Part shown: piece by piece, positions 44,968 through 54,817 of the stretch
How positions within the stretch are numbered: the first letter of the stretch is position 1
Layout of the letters: every line of letters starts with the position of its first letter
NCBI RefSeq assembly: GCF_004920835.1
Contig: NZ_QFHO01000027.1
Location: forward strand, 1 to 61,927
Length of the DNA: 61,927 bases
From: Stenotrophomonas maltophilia
Lineage (GTDB): Bacteria; Pseudomonadota; Gammaproteobacteria; Xanthomonadales; Xanthomonadaceae
Direction: 5' to 3'
Notes under the pieces: generated by a model
Databases searched by the model: none
What the model saw: only the letters and a program-made list of their open reading frames with translations
Told to the model about the DNA's origin: nothing
Program-made: the position numbers and the translations under genes

Positions 44968-45519
44968 ATGCATCTTCGCCCCGCCCTGCTCGCCTGCCTG
45001 CTGCTGGCCGCCTCCCCGGTGATCGCCGCCGAACCGGTGCGCGCAGTCGACACGCTGGACATCGATCGCTACGCAGGCCAGTGGCACGAGATCGCGCATC
45101 TTCCGGTGTCGTTCCAGAAGCAGTGCGTCGGCGAGATCACCGCCAACTACGGGCTGCGCCGCGATGGCCGCATCAGTGTCACCAATGCCTGCCGCAACGG
45201 CGACGGAGAACGCGTGGTTGCTGAAGGCGTGGCACGCCCGGTTGCCGGCCATCCCGGCCAACTGCAGGTGCGCTTTGTGCCGGACTGGCTGAGCTGGGTG
45301 CCACTGGTCTGGGCGGACTACTGGGTCCTGGCACTGGACCCGGACTACCAGTGGGCGCTGGTCGGTGAACCCGACCGGAAATACCTGTGGATCCTCTCGC
45401 GCCTGCCGGAAATGGATCGCGCCCGGTTCGAACAGTTGAAAGAGAAAGCCGAGACGATGGGCTACGACCTCGGCCCACTGCGCCTAATGGCTCCGATTCG
45501 CAACACGCCTGCCGACTGA
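44968..45519 (+). CDS. blc: Lipocalin (Blc-like)
   Basis: This 183-residue eight-stranded lipocalin has the signature DRYAGQWHEIAHLPVSFQKQC (about residues 33-52), then ITANYGLRRDGRISVTNAC, VRFVPDW---PLVWADYWVLALDPDYQWALVGEPDRKYLWILSR. It binds lipids in the envelope. Residues 1-20 form a signal peptide (PVIAAEP) without a lipobox Cys, so unlike E. coli Blc it appears to be a soluble periplasmic or secreted protein. A GGAG site precedes the ATG. Confidence 0.92.
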   Translation: MHLRPALLACLLLAASPVIAAEPVRAVDTLDIDRYAGQWHEIAHLPVSFQKQCVGEITANYGLRRDGRISVTNACRNGDGERVVAEGVARPVAGHPGQLQVRFVPDWLSWVPLVWADYWVLALDPDYQWALVGEPDRKYLWILSRLPEMDRARFEQLKEKAETMGYDLGPLRLMAPIRNTPAD

Positions 45520-45681
45520 ATCGCCCCGCATACGGCGCACTGCGCGCGACCGATCCGGCGCCACGCACGCCCGGCCGCCATCTTCACGCGCTACCCTCTG
45601 CGACGGGTCGCCACAGGCGATCCAAACGACCATACGCCGTAGTATGCTTATCCAACGCACCCCTTCAGAGGACCTGCGCCC

Positions 45682-46158
45682 ATGCTCCACCGTTTCCGTA
45701 TCGCCTTGATCGTCCTGTGCACCCTCGCCCTTGTTGCCTGCAACAACGGCATCGTCAAGCGTGTTTCGGAACCGGCGGCCAGCCTGCAGCAGCTGACCGT
45801 GCGCGCCGACGGCAACTGGACCGTGGCCCTGCGCCTGCAGAACTACAGCTCGATGCCGATGACCTTCGATGACGTCTCCCTGGCCCTGACCGTCGGCGAC
45901 ACCGAAGCCGGCACCCTGCAGGCCAAGCCCGGCATCTCCATCGGCGGCACCTCCGCCGACGTCATCAATGTCGACCTTGTGCCCAGCTCGGCCGCACGCC
46001 TGGTGGTGGCCGATGCGCTGGCTGGCAATCGCACCCTCGCTTATGGCCTGAAGGGTTCGGTGGCGGCCACGCCGCAGGAAAAGAAGCAGCGCAGCTTCGA
46101 CATCAGCAGCCGCAGCACCCTCAACCAGGCCCCGGGCCTGCCGGGCGTGCTGCGCTGA
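45682..46158 (+). CDS. LEA14-like (WHy-domain) lipoprotein
   Basis: This 158-residue lipoprotein has the signal LALVAC (Cys about residue 20). The mature part has the beta-sandwich pattern of LEA type 2/WHy domains: PAASLQQLTVRADGNWTVALRLQNYSSMPMTFDDVSLALTVGDTEAGTL, ending in PEKKQRSFDISSRSTLNQ-type tail. These proteins are linked to stress tolerance but with no known reaction. An AGAGGA site precedes the ATG. It ends 60 bp before the acyl-CoA dehydrogenase gene on the same strand. Confidence 0.78.
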   Translation: MLHRFRIALIVLCTLALVACNNGIVKRVSEPAASLQQLTVRADGNWTVALRLQNYSSMPMTFDDVSLALTVGDTEAGTLQAKPGISIGGTSADVINVDLVPSSAARLVVADALAGNRTLAYGLKGSVAATPQEKKQRSFDISSRSTLNQAPGLPGVLR

Positions 46159-46218
46159 CTCCACTTTCCGCCGCGGCGCCTGCCGCCGCTCCCCCTGTCC
46201 CTGATCGAGACGTACCTG

Positions 46219-48009
46219 ATGAGCAGCTACACCGCCCCGCTTTCCGACCTCCGTTTCGGCCTGCACGACGTGCTCAAGGTCGAACCCCTGTTCGCCCGCC
46301 TGGGCTTCACCGACGCCACCGCCGACGTGGTCGATGCCGTGCTGGAAGAAGCCGGCCGTTTCAGCGCCACCGTGCTGGCACCGCTCAACAGCGTCGGCGA
46401 TGAGATCGGCTGCGTGCTCGACCAGGCCAGCGGCGAAGTGACCACCCCGCCCGGCTTCAAGCAGGCCTATGACCAGTTCGTGGACGGCGGCTGGACCGGC
46501 CTGACCGCCGCACCGGAACTGGGCGGACAGGGCCTCCCGCACACCCTGGGCGTGCCGCTCAACGAAATGATCAATGCCGCCAATCTCGCCTGGGGCAATT
46601 TCCCGCTGCTCTCGCACGGCGCCATCGAAGCACTGAAGCAGCACGGCGAAGCATGGCAGCACGAGGCCTTCCTGAAGCCGCTGATCGAAGGCCGCTGGAC
46701 CGGCACCATGTGCCTAACCGAACCGCACTGCGGCACCGACCTGGGCCTGCTCAAGACCAAGGCCGAGCCGAACGCCGACGGCAGCTATTCGATCACCGGC
46801 ACCAAGATCTTCATCACTGCCGGCGAGCACGACCTGACCGGCAACATCGTGCACCTGGTGCTGGCCAAGCTGCCTGATGCGCCCCCGGGTGCGAAGGGCA
46901 TTTCGCTGTTCGTCACCCCGAAATTCAAGGTCGACCGCGATGGCAACGTCGGCGAGCGCAACGCGCTGCGCTGTGGCTCGATCGAACACAAGATGGGCAT
47001 CAAGGGTTCGGTCACCTGCGTGATGAACTTCGATGGTGCACAGGGCTACCTGGTTGGCCAGCCGCACAAGGGCCTGCAGGCCATGTTCACCATGATGAAC
47101 ACTGCGCGCCTGGGTGTCGGCCTGCAGGGTATCGGCCTGTCCGAGCGCGCCTATCAGAACGCACTGAAGTACAGCCGCGAGCGCCTGCAGTCGCGTTCGC
47201 TCAGCGGCGCCAAATTCCCGGACAAGCCGGCCGATCCGATCCTGGTGCACCCGGATGTGCGGCGCATGCTGCTGACCATCAAGTCGCTGGTCGAAGGCAG
47301 CCGCCTGCTGGCACTGCACGCGGCCACCCTGATCGACGTCGCCCACCACGCCGACGATGCCGCCGAGCGTGAGCGCGCTGACACCCTGGTGAGCTTCCTG
47401 ACCCCGATCTCCAAGGCCTGCCAGACCGAATGGGGCATCGAGAACACCTACAACGCCCTGCAGTGCTTCGGCGGCCACGGCTACATCCGCGAACACGGCA
47501 TGGAGCAGCTGGCCCGCGATGCGCGCATCACCACGCTGTATGAAGGCACCACCGGCATCCAGGCGCTGGACCTGATCGGTCGCAAGACCGCGTCCAGCCA
47601 GGGTGCCGGCCTGAAGCTGATGCTGGCCGAGATCGAGGCGTTCGCCAAGGCCAACGAGGGCAACGAAGCGCTGGCCGAGTTCATCGGCCCGCTGCGCGCC
47701 AAGGCCGCCGAATGGGGCAAGCTGACCATGGATGTGCTGCAGCGCGCGGCCGCCAACCCGGACGAACTCGGCGCGGCCAGCTACGACTACCTGTTCTATT
47801 CGGGTTACGTGGTGCTGGCCTACTGGTGGGCCCGCAGCGTGGCCGCCGCCGATGCCAGCGCGCATGGCGCCGCCTTCGCCCAGGGCAAGCGCGAGACCGC
47901 ACGGTTCTACTTCACCCGCGTGCTGCCGCGCACGCTCAGCCACGCCGCCGCGATCCAGGCCGGCGCCGCCCCGCTGATGGCGATGGACGACGAACGCTTC
48001 GGCGCCTGA
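46219..48009 (+). CDS. Acyl-CoA dehydrogenase (large, DmdC/AidB-like clade)
   Basis: This 596-residue flavoenzyme has an N-terminal extension (KVEPLFARLGF) and the FAD/substrate motifs WTGTMCLTEPHCGTDLGLLKTKAE (about residues 160-183), ITGTKIFITAGEHDL, and ALQCFGGHGYIREHGMEQLARDARITTLYEGTTGIQALDLIGRK with the catalytic Glu in YEGTTG. A C-terminal roughly 130-residue extension is typical of the 3-methylmercaptopropionyl-CoA dehydrogenase-like group, but ordinary long-chain acyl-CoA substrates are as likely. No other fatty-acid genes are near. Confidence 0.9.
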   Translation: MSSYTAPLSDLRFGLHDVLKVEPLFARLGFTDATADVVDAVLEEAGRFSATVLAPLNSVGDEIGCVLDQASGEVTTPPGFKQAYDQFVDGGWTGLTAAPELGGQGLPHTLGVPLNEMINAANLAWGNFPLLSHGAIEALKQHGEAWQHEAFLKPLIEGRWTGTMCLTEPHCGTDLGLLKTKAEPNADGSYSITGTKIFITAGEHDLTGNIVHLVLAKLPDAPPGAKGISLFVTPKFKVDRDGNVGERNALRCGSIEHKMGIKGSVTCVMNFDGAQGYLVGQPHKGLQAMFTMMNTARLGVGLQGIGLSERAYQNALKYSRERLQSRSLSGAKFPDKPADPILVHPDVRRMLLTIKSLVEGSRLLALHAATLIDVAHHADDAAERERADTLVSFLTPISKACQTEWGIENTYNALQCFGGHGYIREHGMEQLARDARITTLYEGTTGIQALDLIGRKTASSQGAGLKLMLAEIEAFAKANEGNEALAEFIGPLRAKAAEWGKLTMDVLQRAAANPDELGAASYDYLFYSGYVVLAYWWARSVAAADASAHGAAFAQGKRETARFYFTRVLPRTLSHAAAIQAGAAPLMAMDDERFGA

Positions 48010-48401
48010 GCCGGGCTGCCGCCCGGCACCCGCAGAAGCCAAGGCTGGAGCTAAAGCAACAGCAATAGCTGGCTTCCTGCGGGATGGCAGGGCGGGTCCG
48101 ATTGCGGGGGACGGCGCAAGTACGTCCTTGTAGCCTCGATCGCCGCTTGCTCGTGTGCTCAGTCCTGCGCACACGGCAAGACCGGGGTTGGGCGTCCTGC
48201 CCAACCCGCCCGAGGCATGCCTCGGGCCCATGCGGCTCACGCCCCCGCAACCGGACCCACCCCGCCTTCGACAGTTCTCTGCGATCTGCCAGGACGGCGT
48301 TCTGCGCGACTGTTGGTGGGTGTCGACCTTGGTCGACACGGTAGATCCACGCCATGCGTGGATGAATCCAAACGTGCCGACCAAGGTCGGCACCTACCGG
48401 G
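48010..48401. repeat. Repeat island after the acyl-CoA dehydrogenase gene
   Basis: It contains a CAG-type tract (48055-48066), a hairpin cassette (48086-48109 pairing with 48243-48266, three mismatches) whose arms match those of the 29.05-29.15 kb cassette (GGGTCC-TTGCGGG type) but whose loop is different and includes GGGTTGGGC and CCCGAGG hairpins. Three SMAG palindromes follow: 48316-48340, 48341-48364 and, inverted, 48375-48399. No gene is supported. It fills the gap between convergent acyl-CoA dehydrogenase and ppk genes. Confidence 0.85.
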
Positions 48402-50489
48402 TCAGAGCCCCTGCATCAATGCCATCTGCGCAGAATGCGGGGCTTCGTCGTGGGCCGGGGTGCGCTTGTGGTAGATACCGTCGGCGTCCAGGTCCCAGGC
48501 GTTGAGATTGTCATCGAGGTAGTTCTGCAGGACCTCGCGGTACACCCGCTTGGCCAGTCCCGGGTCGAGGATCGGGAAGCAGGTCTCGACCCGACGCAGC
48601 AGGTTGCGTTCCAGCCAGTCGGCGCTGGCGCAGTAAAGCTCCGGTGCACCGTCGTTGCCGAACCAGTACACGCGGCTGTGCTCGAGGAAGCGGCCGACGA
48701 TCGAGCGCACGCGGATGTTGTCCGACACGCCCGGCACGCCGGGGCGCAGGGTGCAGGCTCCACGGATGATCAGGTCGATCTGCACACCGGCCTGCGAGGC
48801 GGCGTACAGCGCGCGCACCACCTGCGGTTCGTTCAGTGCGTTCATCTTGGCGATGATCCGCGCCGGGCGCCCGGCAGCCGCGATGCGCGTTTCGCGTTCG
48901 ATGCGGCCGAGGATGCCGGTGTGCAGGGTGAAGGGCGACTGCAGCAGGCGCTTGAGTTTCATCTTCGAGGCCAGCCCGGACAGCTGCTGGAACAGCAGGT
49001 GCACGTCGTTGCCGATGTCCGCGTCGGCGGTGATCAGGCTGATGTCGGTGTACGCCCGGGCAGTGCCGCTGTGGTAGTTGCCGGTGCCCAGGTGCACGTA
49101 GCGGCGCAGCTTGCGGCCCTCGCGGCGCACGATCAGCAGCATCTTGGCGTGCGTCTTGTAGCCGACCACGCCATACACCACCTGCACGCCGGCTTCCTGC
49201 AGGCGATCGGCCAGGCCGAGGTTGGCCTCTTCATCGAAACGGGCGCGCAGCTCGACCACCACGGTCACGTCCTTGCCGTTGCGTGCGGCCTGGATCAGTG
49301 CGTCCACGATCAGCGAATCCTTGCCGGTGCGGTACAGGGTCTGCTTGATCGCCAGCACGTTGGGGTCGATCGCCGCCTGCCTGATCAGGTCAAGCACGGC
49401 GGTGAAGGCATCGAACGGGTGGTGCAGCAGCAGGTCCTGGCGGGCCGTGGTCTCGAAGATGCCGTCGCTGTCGCGCAACGTGCGCGGGGTCATCGGCGGG
49501 TACTTCAGGTCGGGCTGTGCGATCAGGTCGTACAGCTGGATGATGCGGTTGAGGTTGACCGGGCCGTCAATGCGGTACACCGCGTTCTCGGTCAGGCCGA
49601 AATTCTGCAGCAGGGTGCGCACGATCTCGCGCGGCATGTCATGGGCGATCTCCAGCCGCACCGCCGGGCGGTAGCCACGGTCGACCAGCTCATCGCGCAG
49701 GGCCAGCGCCAGGTTCTCCACTTCTTCCTCGTCCACCACCAGCTCGGAGTTGCGCGTGACGCGGAACTGGTAGGCGCCCTGGACTTCCAGGCCAGGGAAC
49801 AGCTCGTCGACGAAGGTGGACAGCACCGAGGACAGGAACACGAAGTTCTGCGGCCCGCCGAGCTTCTCCGGCAGCTGGATGATGCGCGGCAGCGAGCGCG
49901 GCGCGCGCACGATGGCGAGGTGGCCTGTGCGGCCGAACGCATCGGTACCCTTCAGCACCACCACGATGTTCAGCGACTTGTTGAGGATCTTCGGGAACGG
50001 GTGCACCGGGTCCAGGCCCAGCGGTGACAGCACCGGCATGATCTCGTTGCGGAAGTACGCGCGCAGCCAGCGCTTCTGGCGGTGCGTCCAGGAGTGACGG
50101 CCGAGCACGCCGATGCCGGCCTCCATCAATGCCGGGCGCAGTGTCTGGTTCCAGCAGCGGTATTGCTGGTCCACCAGTTCCGCGGCGCGGTCGTGGATGG
50201 CGTTGAGGATGGCCTGCGGGCTCATTCCATCCGGCGCCGGTGGCAGGCCGAATTCCTGCGCATGGCGCACCGCGGCGGCGCGGATCTCGAAGAACTCGTC
50301 GAGGTTGGTGCAGGAGATGCACATGAAGCGCAGGCGCTCCAGCAGCGGCACCTGCGGGTCCATCGCCTGCGCCAGCACACGGAAGTTGAAATCCAGCTGA
50401 GACAGTTCGCGGTTGATGTACAGCGCCGGGTCGCGCAACGGATCGTTGTCCGGGCTCACGGGGAGGGGGAGGGATCCGAGGCTGCTCAT
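48402..50489 (-). CDS. ppk: Polyphosphate kinase 1
   Basis: This 695-residue enzyme makes polyphosphate from ATP. N-terminal [17 protein letters not shown] (about residue 28), [22 protein letters not shown], and the catalytic region [16 protein letters not shown] (phospho-His site, about 434), [19 protein letters not shown] and [39 protein letters not shown] are all present. The gene begins five bases after phoR stops, with no promoter space, so it belongs to the phoB-phoR-ppk transcript and should rise with phosphate starvation. Its stop codon abuts the repeat island. Confidence 0.97.
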   Translation of the reverse strand: MSSLGSLPLPVSPDNDPLRDPALYINRELSQLDFNFRVLAQAMDPQVPLLERLRFMCISCTNLDEFFEIRAAAVRHAQEFGLPPAPDGMSPQAILNAIHDRAAELVDQQYRCWNQTLRPALMEAGIGVLGRHSWTHRQKRWLRAYFRNEIMPVLSPLGLDPVHPFPKILNKSLNIVVVLKGTDAFGRTGHLAIVRAPRSLPRIIQLPEKLGGPQNFVFLSSVLSTFVDELFPGLEVQGAYQFRVTRNSELVVDEEEVENLALALRDELVDRGYRPAVRLEIAHDMPREIVRTLLQNFGLTENAVYRIDGPVNLNRIIQLYDLIAQPDLKYPPMTPRTLRDSDGIFETTARQDLLLHHPFDAFTAVLDLIRQAAIDPNVLAIKQTLYRTGKDSLIVDALIQAARNGKDVTVVVELRARFDEEANLGLADRLQEAGVQVVYGVVGYKTHAKMLLIVRREGRKLRRYVHLGTGNYHSGTARAYTDISLITADADIGNDVHLLFQQLSGLASKMKLKRLLQSPFTLHTGILGRIERETRIAAAGRPARIIAKMNALNEPQVVRALYAASQAGVQIDLIIRGACTLRPGVPGVSDNIRVRSIVGRFLEHSRVYWFGNDGAPELYCASADWLERNLLRRVETCFPILDPGLAKRVYREVLQNYLDDNLNAWDLDADGIYHKRTPAHDEAPHSAQMALMQGL

Positions 50490-50493
50490 GGCG

Positions 50494-51825
50494 TCATTCT
50501 TCGATGGAGGTCAGGGGGGCGGACTCGCGCGGGCGCACGTGGTCGGCATCGAAATGGCAGGAGAACACCGAGCCCTTGCCGACTTCGCTTTCAATCTCCA
50601 GCCGTGCGTGATGCAGGCCGAGGATGTGCTTGACGATGGACAGGCCCAGGCCGGTACCGCCGCTTTCGCGCGAACGGCTGCTGGAGACACGGTAGAAGCG
50701 TTCGGTCAGGCGCGGCAGGTGGCTGGCCGGGATGCCATAGCCGGAGTCGCGTACCGCCAGCACCGCGCCATCGCCTTCGCGACGGAACTCGACCGCGATG
50801 CGGCCCTCGGCCGGGGTGTAGCGCACGGCATTGGTGACCAGGTTGGAGAACGCGCTGTGCAGTTCCTTGGTCGAGCCCTGCAGGTCGACGCCGGCCAGGT
50901 CGTCGATGCTGATCTGGTGGCGGCCCTGGCTGTGCGCTTCGGCCTCGCGGCGCAGCGTCGCCAGCATCGGCTGCATCGCCACGGTCTCCTCCTCGCTGTG
51001 CTCCTGCGACTCCAGCCTCGACAGGGTCAACAGGTCTTCCACCAGCTGGGCCATGCGCTGGCTCTGCTTGCGCATTTCTTCCAGCATCGGTCCGGTTCCC
51101 GGGAAATCTTCCGGGTCCATCATGTCCAGGTAGCCGTGGACCACGGTGAGCGGCGTGCGCAGCTCATGTGAAACGTTGGCCACGAAATCGCGGCGCACCT
51201 GTTCCAGGCGCAGCAGCTTGCTGACGTCGCGGGCGATCAGCAGCCAGTAATCCGACGAATAGGGGATCAGGCGCAGGTTGAGGCGGATTGCCGGATCGAC
51301 CGGCGAGGGAACATCCAGGATCGGCTCGGCATTGCGGCCGCCGGCCAGCCAGTGCGCCAGCGGCATCGGCTGCAGGCGCTCAACCAGCGCCTCACCCAGG
51401 TCGCCGGGATGGTGCAGGCCGAGCAGGGCGGTGGCGGCCTCGTTGAACCACTGCACACGCTGGCTGTTGCGATCCAGCACCACCACCGCATCGGGAAGCG
51501 CGGCGGCCGCGGCGCGGTAGCTGCGCAGCATGTCCAGCAGGCGGCGCTTGCGCACGCGCATCTCCACCTGGTTGCGGTACAGCAGGCGATCCAGCTCGTT
51601 CCAGACGCCGGTGCCTTCCTCGGCGGTGTCCCAGCGCTGGCGCGCGGTCAGCCGGCGCAGCACGGTTCGCAGGCGCCAGTAGTGCCAGGTGAGGGTCGCC
51701 AGCGCGCCCAGTGCGATGCACAACCACAGGTGGCCCGTGAACCACCCCACCAGTCCGGAGAACAGCAGTACCGCGGCGACAGTGGCCAGGGTCTTCAACC
51801 AGGCAGAGCGGATGTGGCGGGGCAT
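50494..51825 (-). CDS. phoR: Phosphate regulon sensor histidine kinase
   Basis: This 443-residue kinase has two N-terminal membrane segments (about 10-48), a PAS domain (about 100-200: LPDAVVVLDRNSQRVQWFNEAA), the H box FVANVSHELRTPLTVVHGYL (His about 216), N box LHSAFSNLVTNAVRY, G1 DSGYGI, F and G2 GGTGLGLSIVKHIL. It phosphorylates PhoB when phosphate is low. It starts 106 bp after phoB, and is co-directional with phoB and ppk. Confidence 0.94.
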   Translation of the reverse strand: MPRHIRSAWLKTLATVAAVLLFSGLVGWFTGHLWLCIALGALATLTWHYWRLRTVLRRLTARQRWDTAEEGTGVWNELDRLLYRNQVEMRVRKRRLLDMLRSYRAAAAALPDAVVVLDRNSQRVQWFNEAATALLGLHHPGDLGEALVERLQPMPLAHWLAGGRNAEPILDVPSPVDPAIRLNLRLIPYSSDYWLLIARDVSKLLRLEQVRRDFVANVSHELRTPLTVVHGYLDMMDPEDFPGTGPMLEEMRKQSQRMAQLVEDLLTLSRLESQEHSEEETVAMQPMLATLRREAEAHSQGRHQISIDDLAGVDLQGSTKELHSAFSNLVTNAVRYTPAEGRIAVEFRREGDGAVLAVRDSGYGIPASHLPRLTERFYRVSSSRSRESGGTGLGLSIVKHILGLHHARLEIESEVGKGSVFSCHFDADHVRPRESAPLTSIEE

Positions 51826-51931
51826 TGCGATCTCGTCGTTGAAGTGCGGCGGTTCACTGGGGTGAACCGAGGGTTATAGCAGAGTTGCCGGTGCCGGCAC
51901 CCGCGGGTGCGCGGCGCCGGCACGACGAGAC

Positions 51932-52621
51932 TCAGGTGGACGTGGAGAAGCGATAACCAGCGCCGCGCACGGTCTGCACCATGTTCTCGGCGTTGAACGG
52001 TTCCAGCGTCTTGCGCAGGCGGCGGATGTGCACGTCGATGGTGCGCTCTTCCACGTACACGCTGCCGCCCCATACATGGTCCAGCAGCTGGGCGCGAGTG
52101 TAGACGCGTTCCGGATGGGTCATGAAGAAGTGCAGTAGCCGGTATTCGGTCGGGCCGATCGGCACCGGCTGGTCGTTGGCGAACACGCGGTGGGCGGCGC
52201 CGTCGATGCGGATCGGGCCGACCGCGACGCTGCCGTCCTCGTCGTCCTCGCGGGCACGGCGCATGACCGCGCGGATGCGGGCCAGCAGTTCGCGCGCCGA
52301 GAATGGTTTGACCACGTAGTCGTCAACGCCGGCTTCGAGGCCACCGACGCGGTCGTTCTCTTCGCCACGGGCAGTCAGCATGATGATCGGCACTTCGCGG
52401 GTCAGGGTCTCCTTGCGCCAGCGGCGGGCAAGGTCCAGGCCGCTGGTGCCGGGCAGCATCCAGTCCAGCAGGATCAGGTCCGGAACGCGATCGGCGATCG
52501 CGGTCTGGGCCTCGCGGGCGTCGCCGGCGTGGACCGGTTCGTAATCGCCCTTGCGCAGGGCGAAGGCGACCATTTCACGGATCGCGGGCTCGTCGTCGAC
52601 GATCAGGATGCGTTTCTGCAC
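51932..52621 (-). CDS. phoB: Phosphate regulon response regulator
   Basis: This 229-residue OmpR-family regulator has a receiver domain (LIVDDEPAIREMV, phosphoacceptor Asp in LILLDWMLPGTSGLDLAR, IIMLTARGEENDRV, DDYVVKPFSARELLARI) and a winged-helix DNA-binding domain (YRLLHFFMTHPERVYTRAQLLDHVWG, YVEERTIDVHIRRLRK, VRGAGYRFS). The start is GTG. A candidate Pho box lies 50 bp upstream, suggesting autoregulation. Confidence 0.96.
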   Translation of the reverse strand: MQKRILIVDDEPAIREMVAFALRKGDYEPVHAGDAREAQTAIADRVPDLILLDWMLPGTSGLDLARRWRKETLTREVPIIMLTARGEENDRVGGLEAGVDDYVVKPFSARELLARIRAVMRRAREDDEDGSVAVGPIRIDGAAHRVFANDQPVPIGPTEYRLLHFFMTHPERVYTRAQLLDHVWGGSVYVEERTIDVHIRRLRKTLEPFNAENMVQTVRGAGYRFSTST

Positions 52622-52670
52622 GAGGACACCGTAGGGCTCGGTTACTGGAGTGGTGCCAGTAGACTACGGT

Positions 52671-52692
52671 TTGATGACATGTTTGTGACCAA
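52671..52692 (-). promoter_or_regulatory. Candidate Pho box upstream of phoB
   Basis: On the minus strand TTGGTCACAAACATGTCATC fits two seven-base GTCA-type repeats 11 bp apart, as in the E. coli CTGTCAT-N4-CTGTCAT consensus. Possible -10 hexamers TAGTCT or TCTACT follow. Confidence 0.6.
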
Positions 52693-52737
52693 CCGGCCGG
52701 AACCCGCGCTCAGTGCCATCGGCCGGTCATGCAGCGC

Positions 52738-54438
52738 TCAGCGGCGGTCCAGATCGGGGTCCTGCACGCCCTGCCGGCGCAGTTCCAGCACGGTGGGGGT
52801 GATCGCTTCGATGCGCGCGTCCACCCGGGCCCGCCCCACATAGTCCAGCGCCGGATTGCGCTTGAGCGCCTGCAGCTGCATCAGCGACTGTTCCGGCCGC
52901 CCGCTGAGGAACGCTGCCTCGGCATAGGCCTCGCTGGCCCGCACGCTGTCACCGGCCAGTTCGCTGGCGCGGGCGTAACGCTGCTGGAAGACCGGATCGT
53001 TACCACTTTGCGACAGCAGAGGCCGCAACATGGCCTGAGCGCGCTGGCCGGCCTCGCGGTTGCCCTGTTCGTTCAGGATTTCGGCATAGGTCAGCGCCAC
53101 CGGGCGGCTGTTGGGGTGTTCGCGCAGCAGCTGCTCGAAGCGGCTGTTGGCCTGGGCGGTCTGCCCGGCGCGCAGTTCGGCCTCACCCAGCGCCAGCGCC
53201 AGCCACAGGTTGTCCTGGCGGGTCTGCAGCAGGCCCGCCAGCGTCTGCCGGGCCTGCGTGGCGCCGCTGCGGCCGCCGCGCATCATGGCCAGGGCCTGGC
53301 CATAGCGCTGGGCATCGTTGAGGCCGTCCTTCTGGCGTTTGGCCATGTCCGCATACTCGCGCTCCAGCTCAGCGGTGGAATCCGCGCTGAGCACGCGCAG
53401 GCGCTCGCGTGCCCAATCGAAGTCGCCGCTGGCGCCACGGCTGAGCTGGCCCATCGGAATGCGCAGCACGCTGCTGGGCAGCAACGGGTTGTTTCCACGC
53501 AGCAGCGGTTCGGCCAGGCTTGGATCGGCCGGGTCCACCCGTTCCTTGCGCTCGCCGCTGGGGGTACTGGTGGTCAGCAGCACCGTGTCCTTCTTCATCT
53601 GGTCGGCGCGGGCCTTGGCTTCGCTGATGCGGGTGATGTTGACCGGGTGCGTGCGCAGGAACTCGGGGACGCTGTAGCCGCCCTCGTTGCCGCGCATTGC
53701 TGCGGACATCCTCTCGAAGAAGCCGGCCATCGCATCCACGTCGTAGCCGCTGCGCGCCAGCGTGCGGATGCCGAGGCGGTCGGCCTCGGACTCGTTGGAG
53801 CGGGTGTAGTTGATCTGGCGCTGCTGCATCAGGCCCATGCCCGAGCTGATCGCGGCCATGGTCGCGTTGCCCGAGGAGGTGCTGTTGCTGGCCTGGGCGG
53901 CCACTACGGCCGCCAGCATGCCGAGCAGGATCGGGATCTGGTCGCGCTGCGCGCGCTCGACCCCGCGCAGCACGTGCTGCTGGGTGACGTGGGCGATTTC
54001 GTGGGACAGCACGGCGGCCACTTCGTCTTCGCGTTCGGCCGTCAGCACCAGGCCGGCATTGACCCCGATGTAGCCGCCCAGCGTGGCGAAGGCATTGATC
54101 TGCCGGTCCTTCATGACGAAGAAGGTGTAGGGCTGGCGTGGCTGGTCACTGTTGGAGCCGAGCCGGGTGCCCATGGTCTGCAGCCAGTCGTTGACCAGCG
54201 GATCGTCCAGCAGGTAGCCGTAGTTGCGCAGCTCGCGCAGCATCATCGCGCCGTACTCGGCCTGGCGCGCCGGGGTCAGCAGCTCGCCGGCCGAGGAGCC
54301 GATGTCGGGCAGCTTCTCCTGGGCCTGGGCCAACGGCATGGCCAGGGCCAGGGTGACGGCGGTAGTCAGCAGCAGGGCTCGCAAGCAGAAGGTCCTCGGG
54401 CGGGGCGCACCAAGCGTGGCAGGGCAGGGGGCAACCAT
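52738..54438 (-). CDS. bepA: Periplasmic M48 metalloprotease/chaperone with TPR domain (BepA-like)
   Basis: This 566-residue protein has a signal peptide (ends about residue 39, PLAQAQE), an M48 domain with HEIAHVTQQHVLRGVERA (about residue 146), a membrane-adjacent hydrophobic stretch and NESEADRLGIRTLARSGYDVDA, then TPR repeats (about 350-540: LAGLLQTRQDNLWLALALGEAELRAGQTAQANSRFEQLL). BepA assists outer-membrane LptD assembly and degrades stalled forms. It is divergent from the glutaredoxin gene across 88 bp. E. coli BepA is 487 residues; the extra length is at the TPR end. Confidence 0.92.
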   Translation of the reverse strand: MVAPCPATLGAPRPRTFCLRALLLTTAVTLALAMPLAQAQEKLPDIGSSAGELLTPARQAEYGAMMLRELRNYGYLLDDPLVNDWLQTMGTRLGSNSDQPRQPYTFFVMKDRQINAFATLGGYIGVNAGLVLTAEREDEVAAVLSHEIAHVTQQHVLRGVERAQRDQIPILLGMLAAVVAAQASNSTSSGNATMAAISSGMGLMQQRQINYTRSNESEADRLGIRTLARSGYDVDAMAGFFERMSAAMRGNEGGYSVPEFLRTHPVNITRISEAKARADQMKKDTVLLTTSTPSGERKERVDPADPSLAEPLLRGNNPLLPSSVLRIPMGQLSRGASGDFDWARERLRVLSADSTAELEREYADMAKRQKDGLNDAQRYGQALAMMRGGRSGATQARQTLAGLLQTRQDNLWLALALGEAELRAGQTAQANSRFEQLLREHPNSRPVALTYAEILNEQGNREAGQRAQAMLRPLLSQSGNDPVFQQRYARASELAGDSVRASEAYAEAAFLSGRPEQSLMQLQALKRNPALDYVGRARVDARIEAITPTVLELRRQGVQDPDLDRR

Positions 54439-54526
54439 TCGTTAATCCACAGTGTTGCGGCCGTGGCGTGGAAATTCCAGCGCACCGGTACCATATATGG
54501 ACCGTCGATCCATCGTGGAGTTTCCC

Positions 54527-54817
54527 GTGACAGCCCAGACCGCCGGCGGTGCCCCCGCCATCACCATCTATTCCACCGCCGTCTGCCCGTACTGCGTAGC
54601 CGCCAAGAACTTCCTGAAGAGCAAGGGACAGCAGTGGACCGAGGTCCGCATCGACCTGGATCCGGTCGAGCGCGAGAAGATGATGGCCAGGACCCGCCGT
54701 ACCAGCGTGCCGCAAATCTTCGTCGGCGACGTCCACGTGGGCGGCTACGACGACATGATGGCCCTGCACCGTGAAGGCAAGCTCGAGCCGCTGCTGGCCG
54801 GGCAGGGCCAGGCATGA
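54527..54817 (+). CDS. grxC: Glutaredoxin
   Basis: This 96-residue dithiol glutaredoxin has the active site VCPYC (about residues 18-22), the cis-Pro motif TSVPQIFVGD and GGYDDMMAL. It reduces disulfides with glutathione. The start is taken as GTG at 54527 with a GGAG site six bases upstream; an ATG at 54497 would add ten residues. Its stop codon overlaps the start of the AhpD-like gene (ATGA), so the two are translationally coupled. Confidence 0.93.
   Translation: MTAQTAGGAPAITIYSTAVCPYCVAAKNFLKSKGQQWTEVRIDLDPVEREKMMARTRRTSVPQIFVGDVHVGGYDDMMALHREGKLEPLLAGQGQA

Noticed and set aside
48435..50027. 530-codon frame antisense to ppk
   Set aside because: Shadow of polyphosphate kinase; the high GC third positions keep it open.
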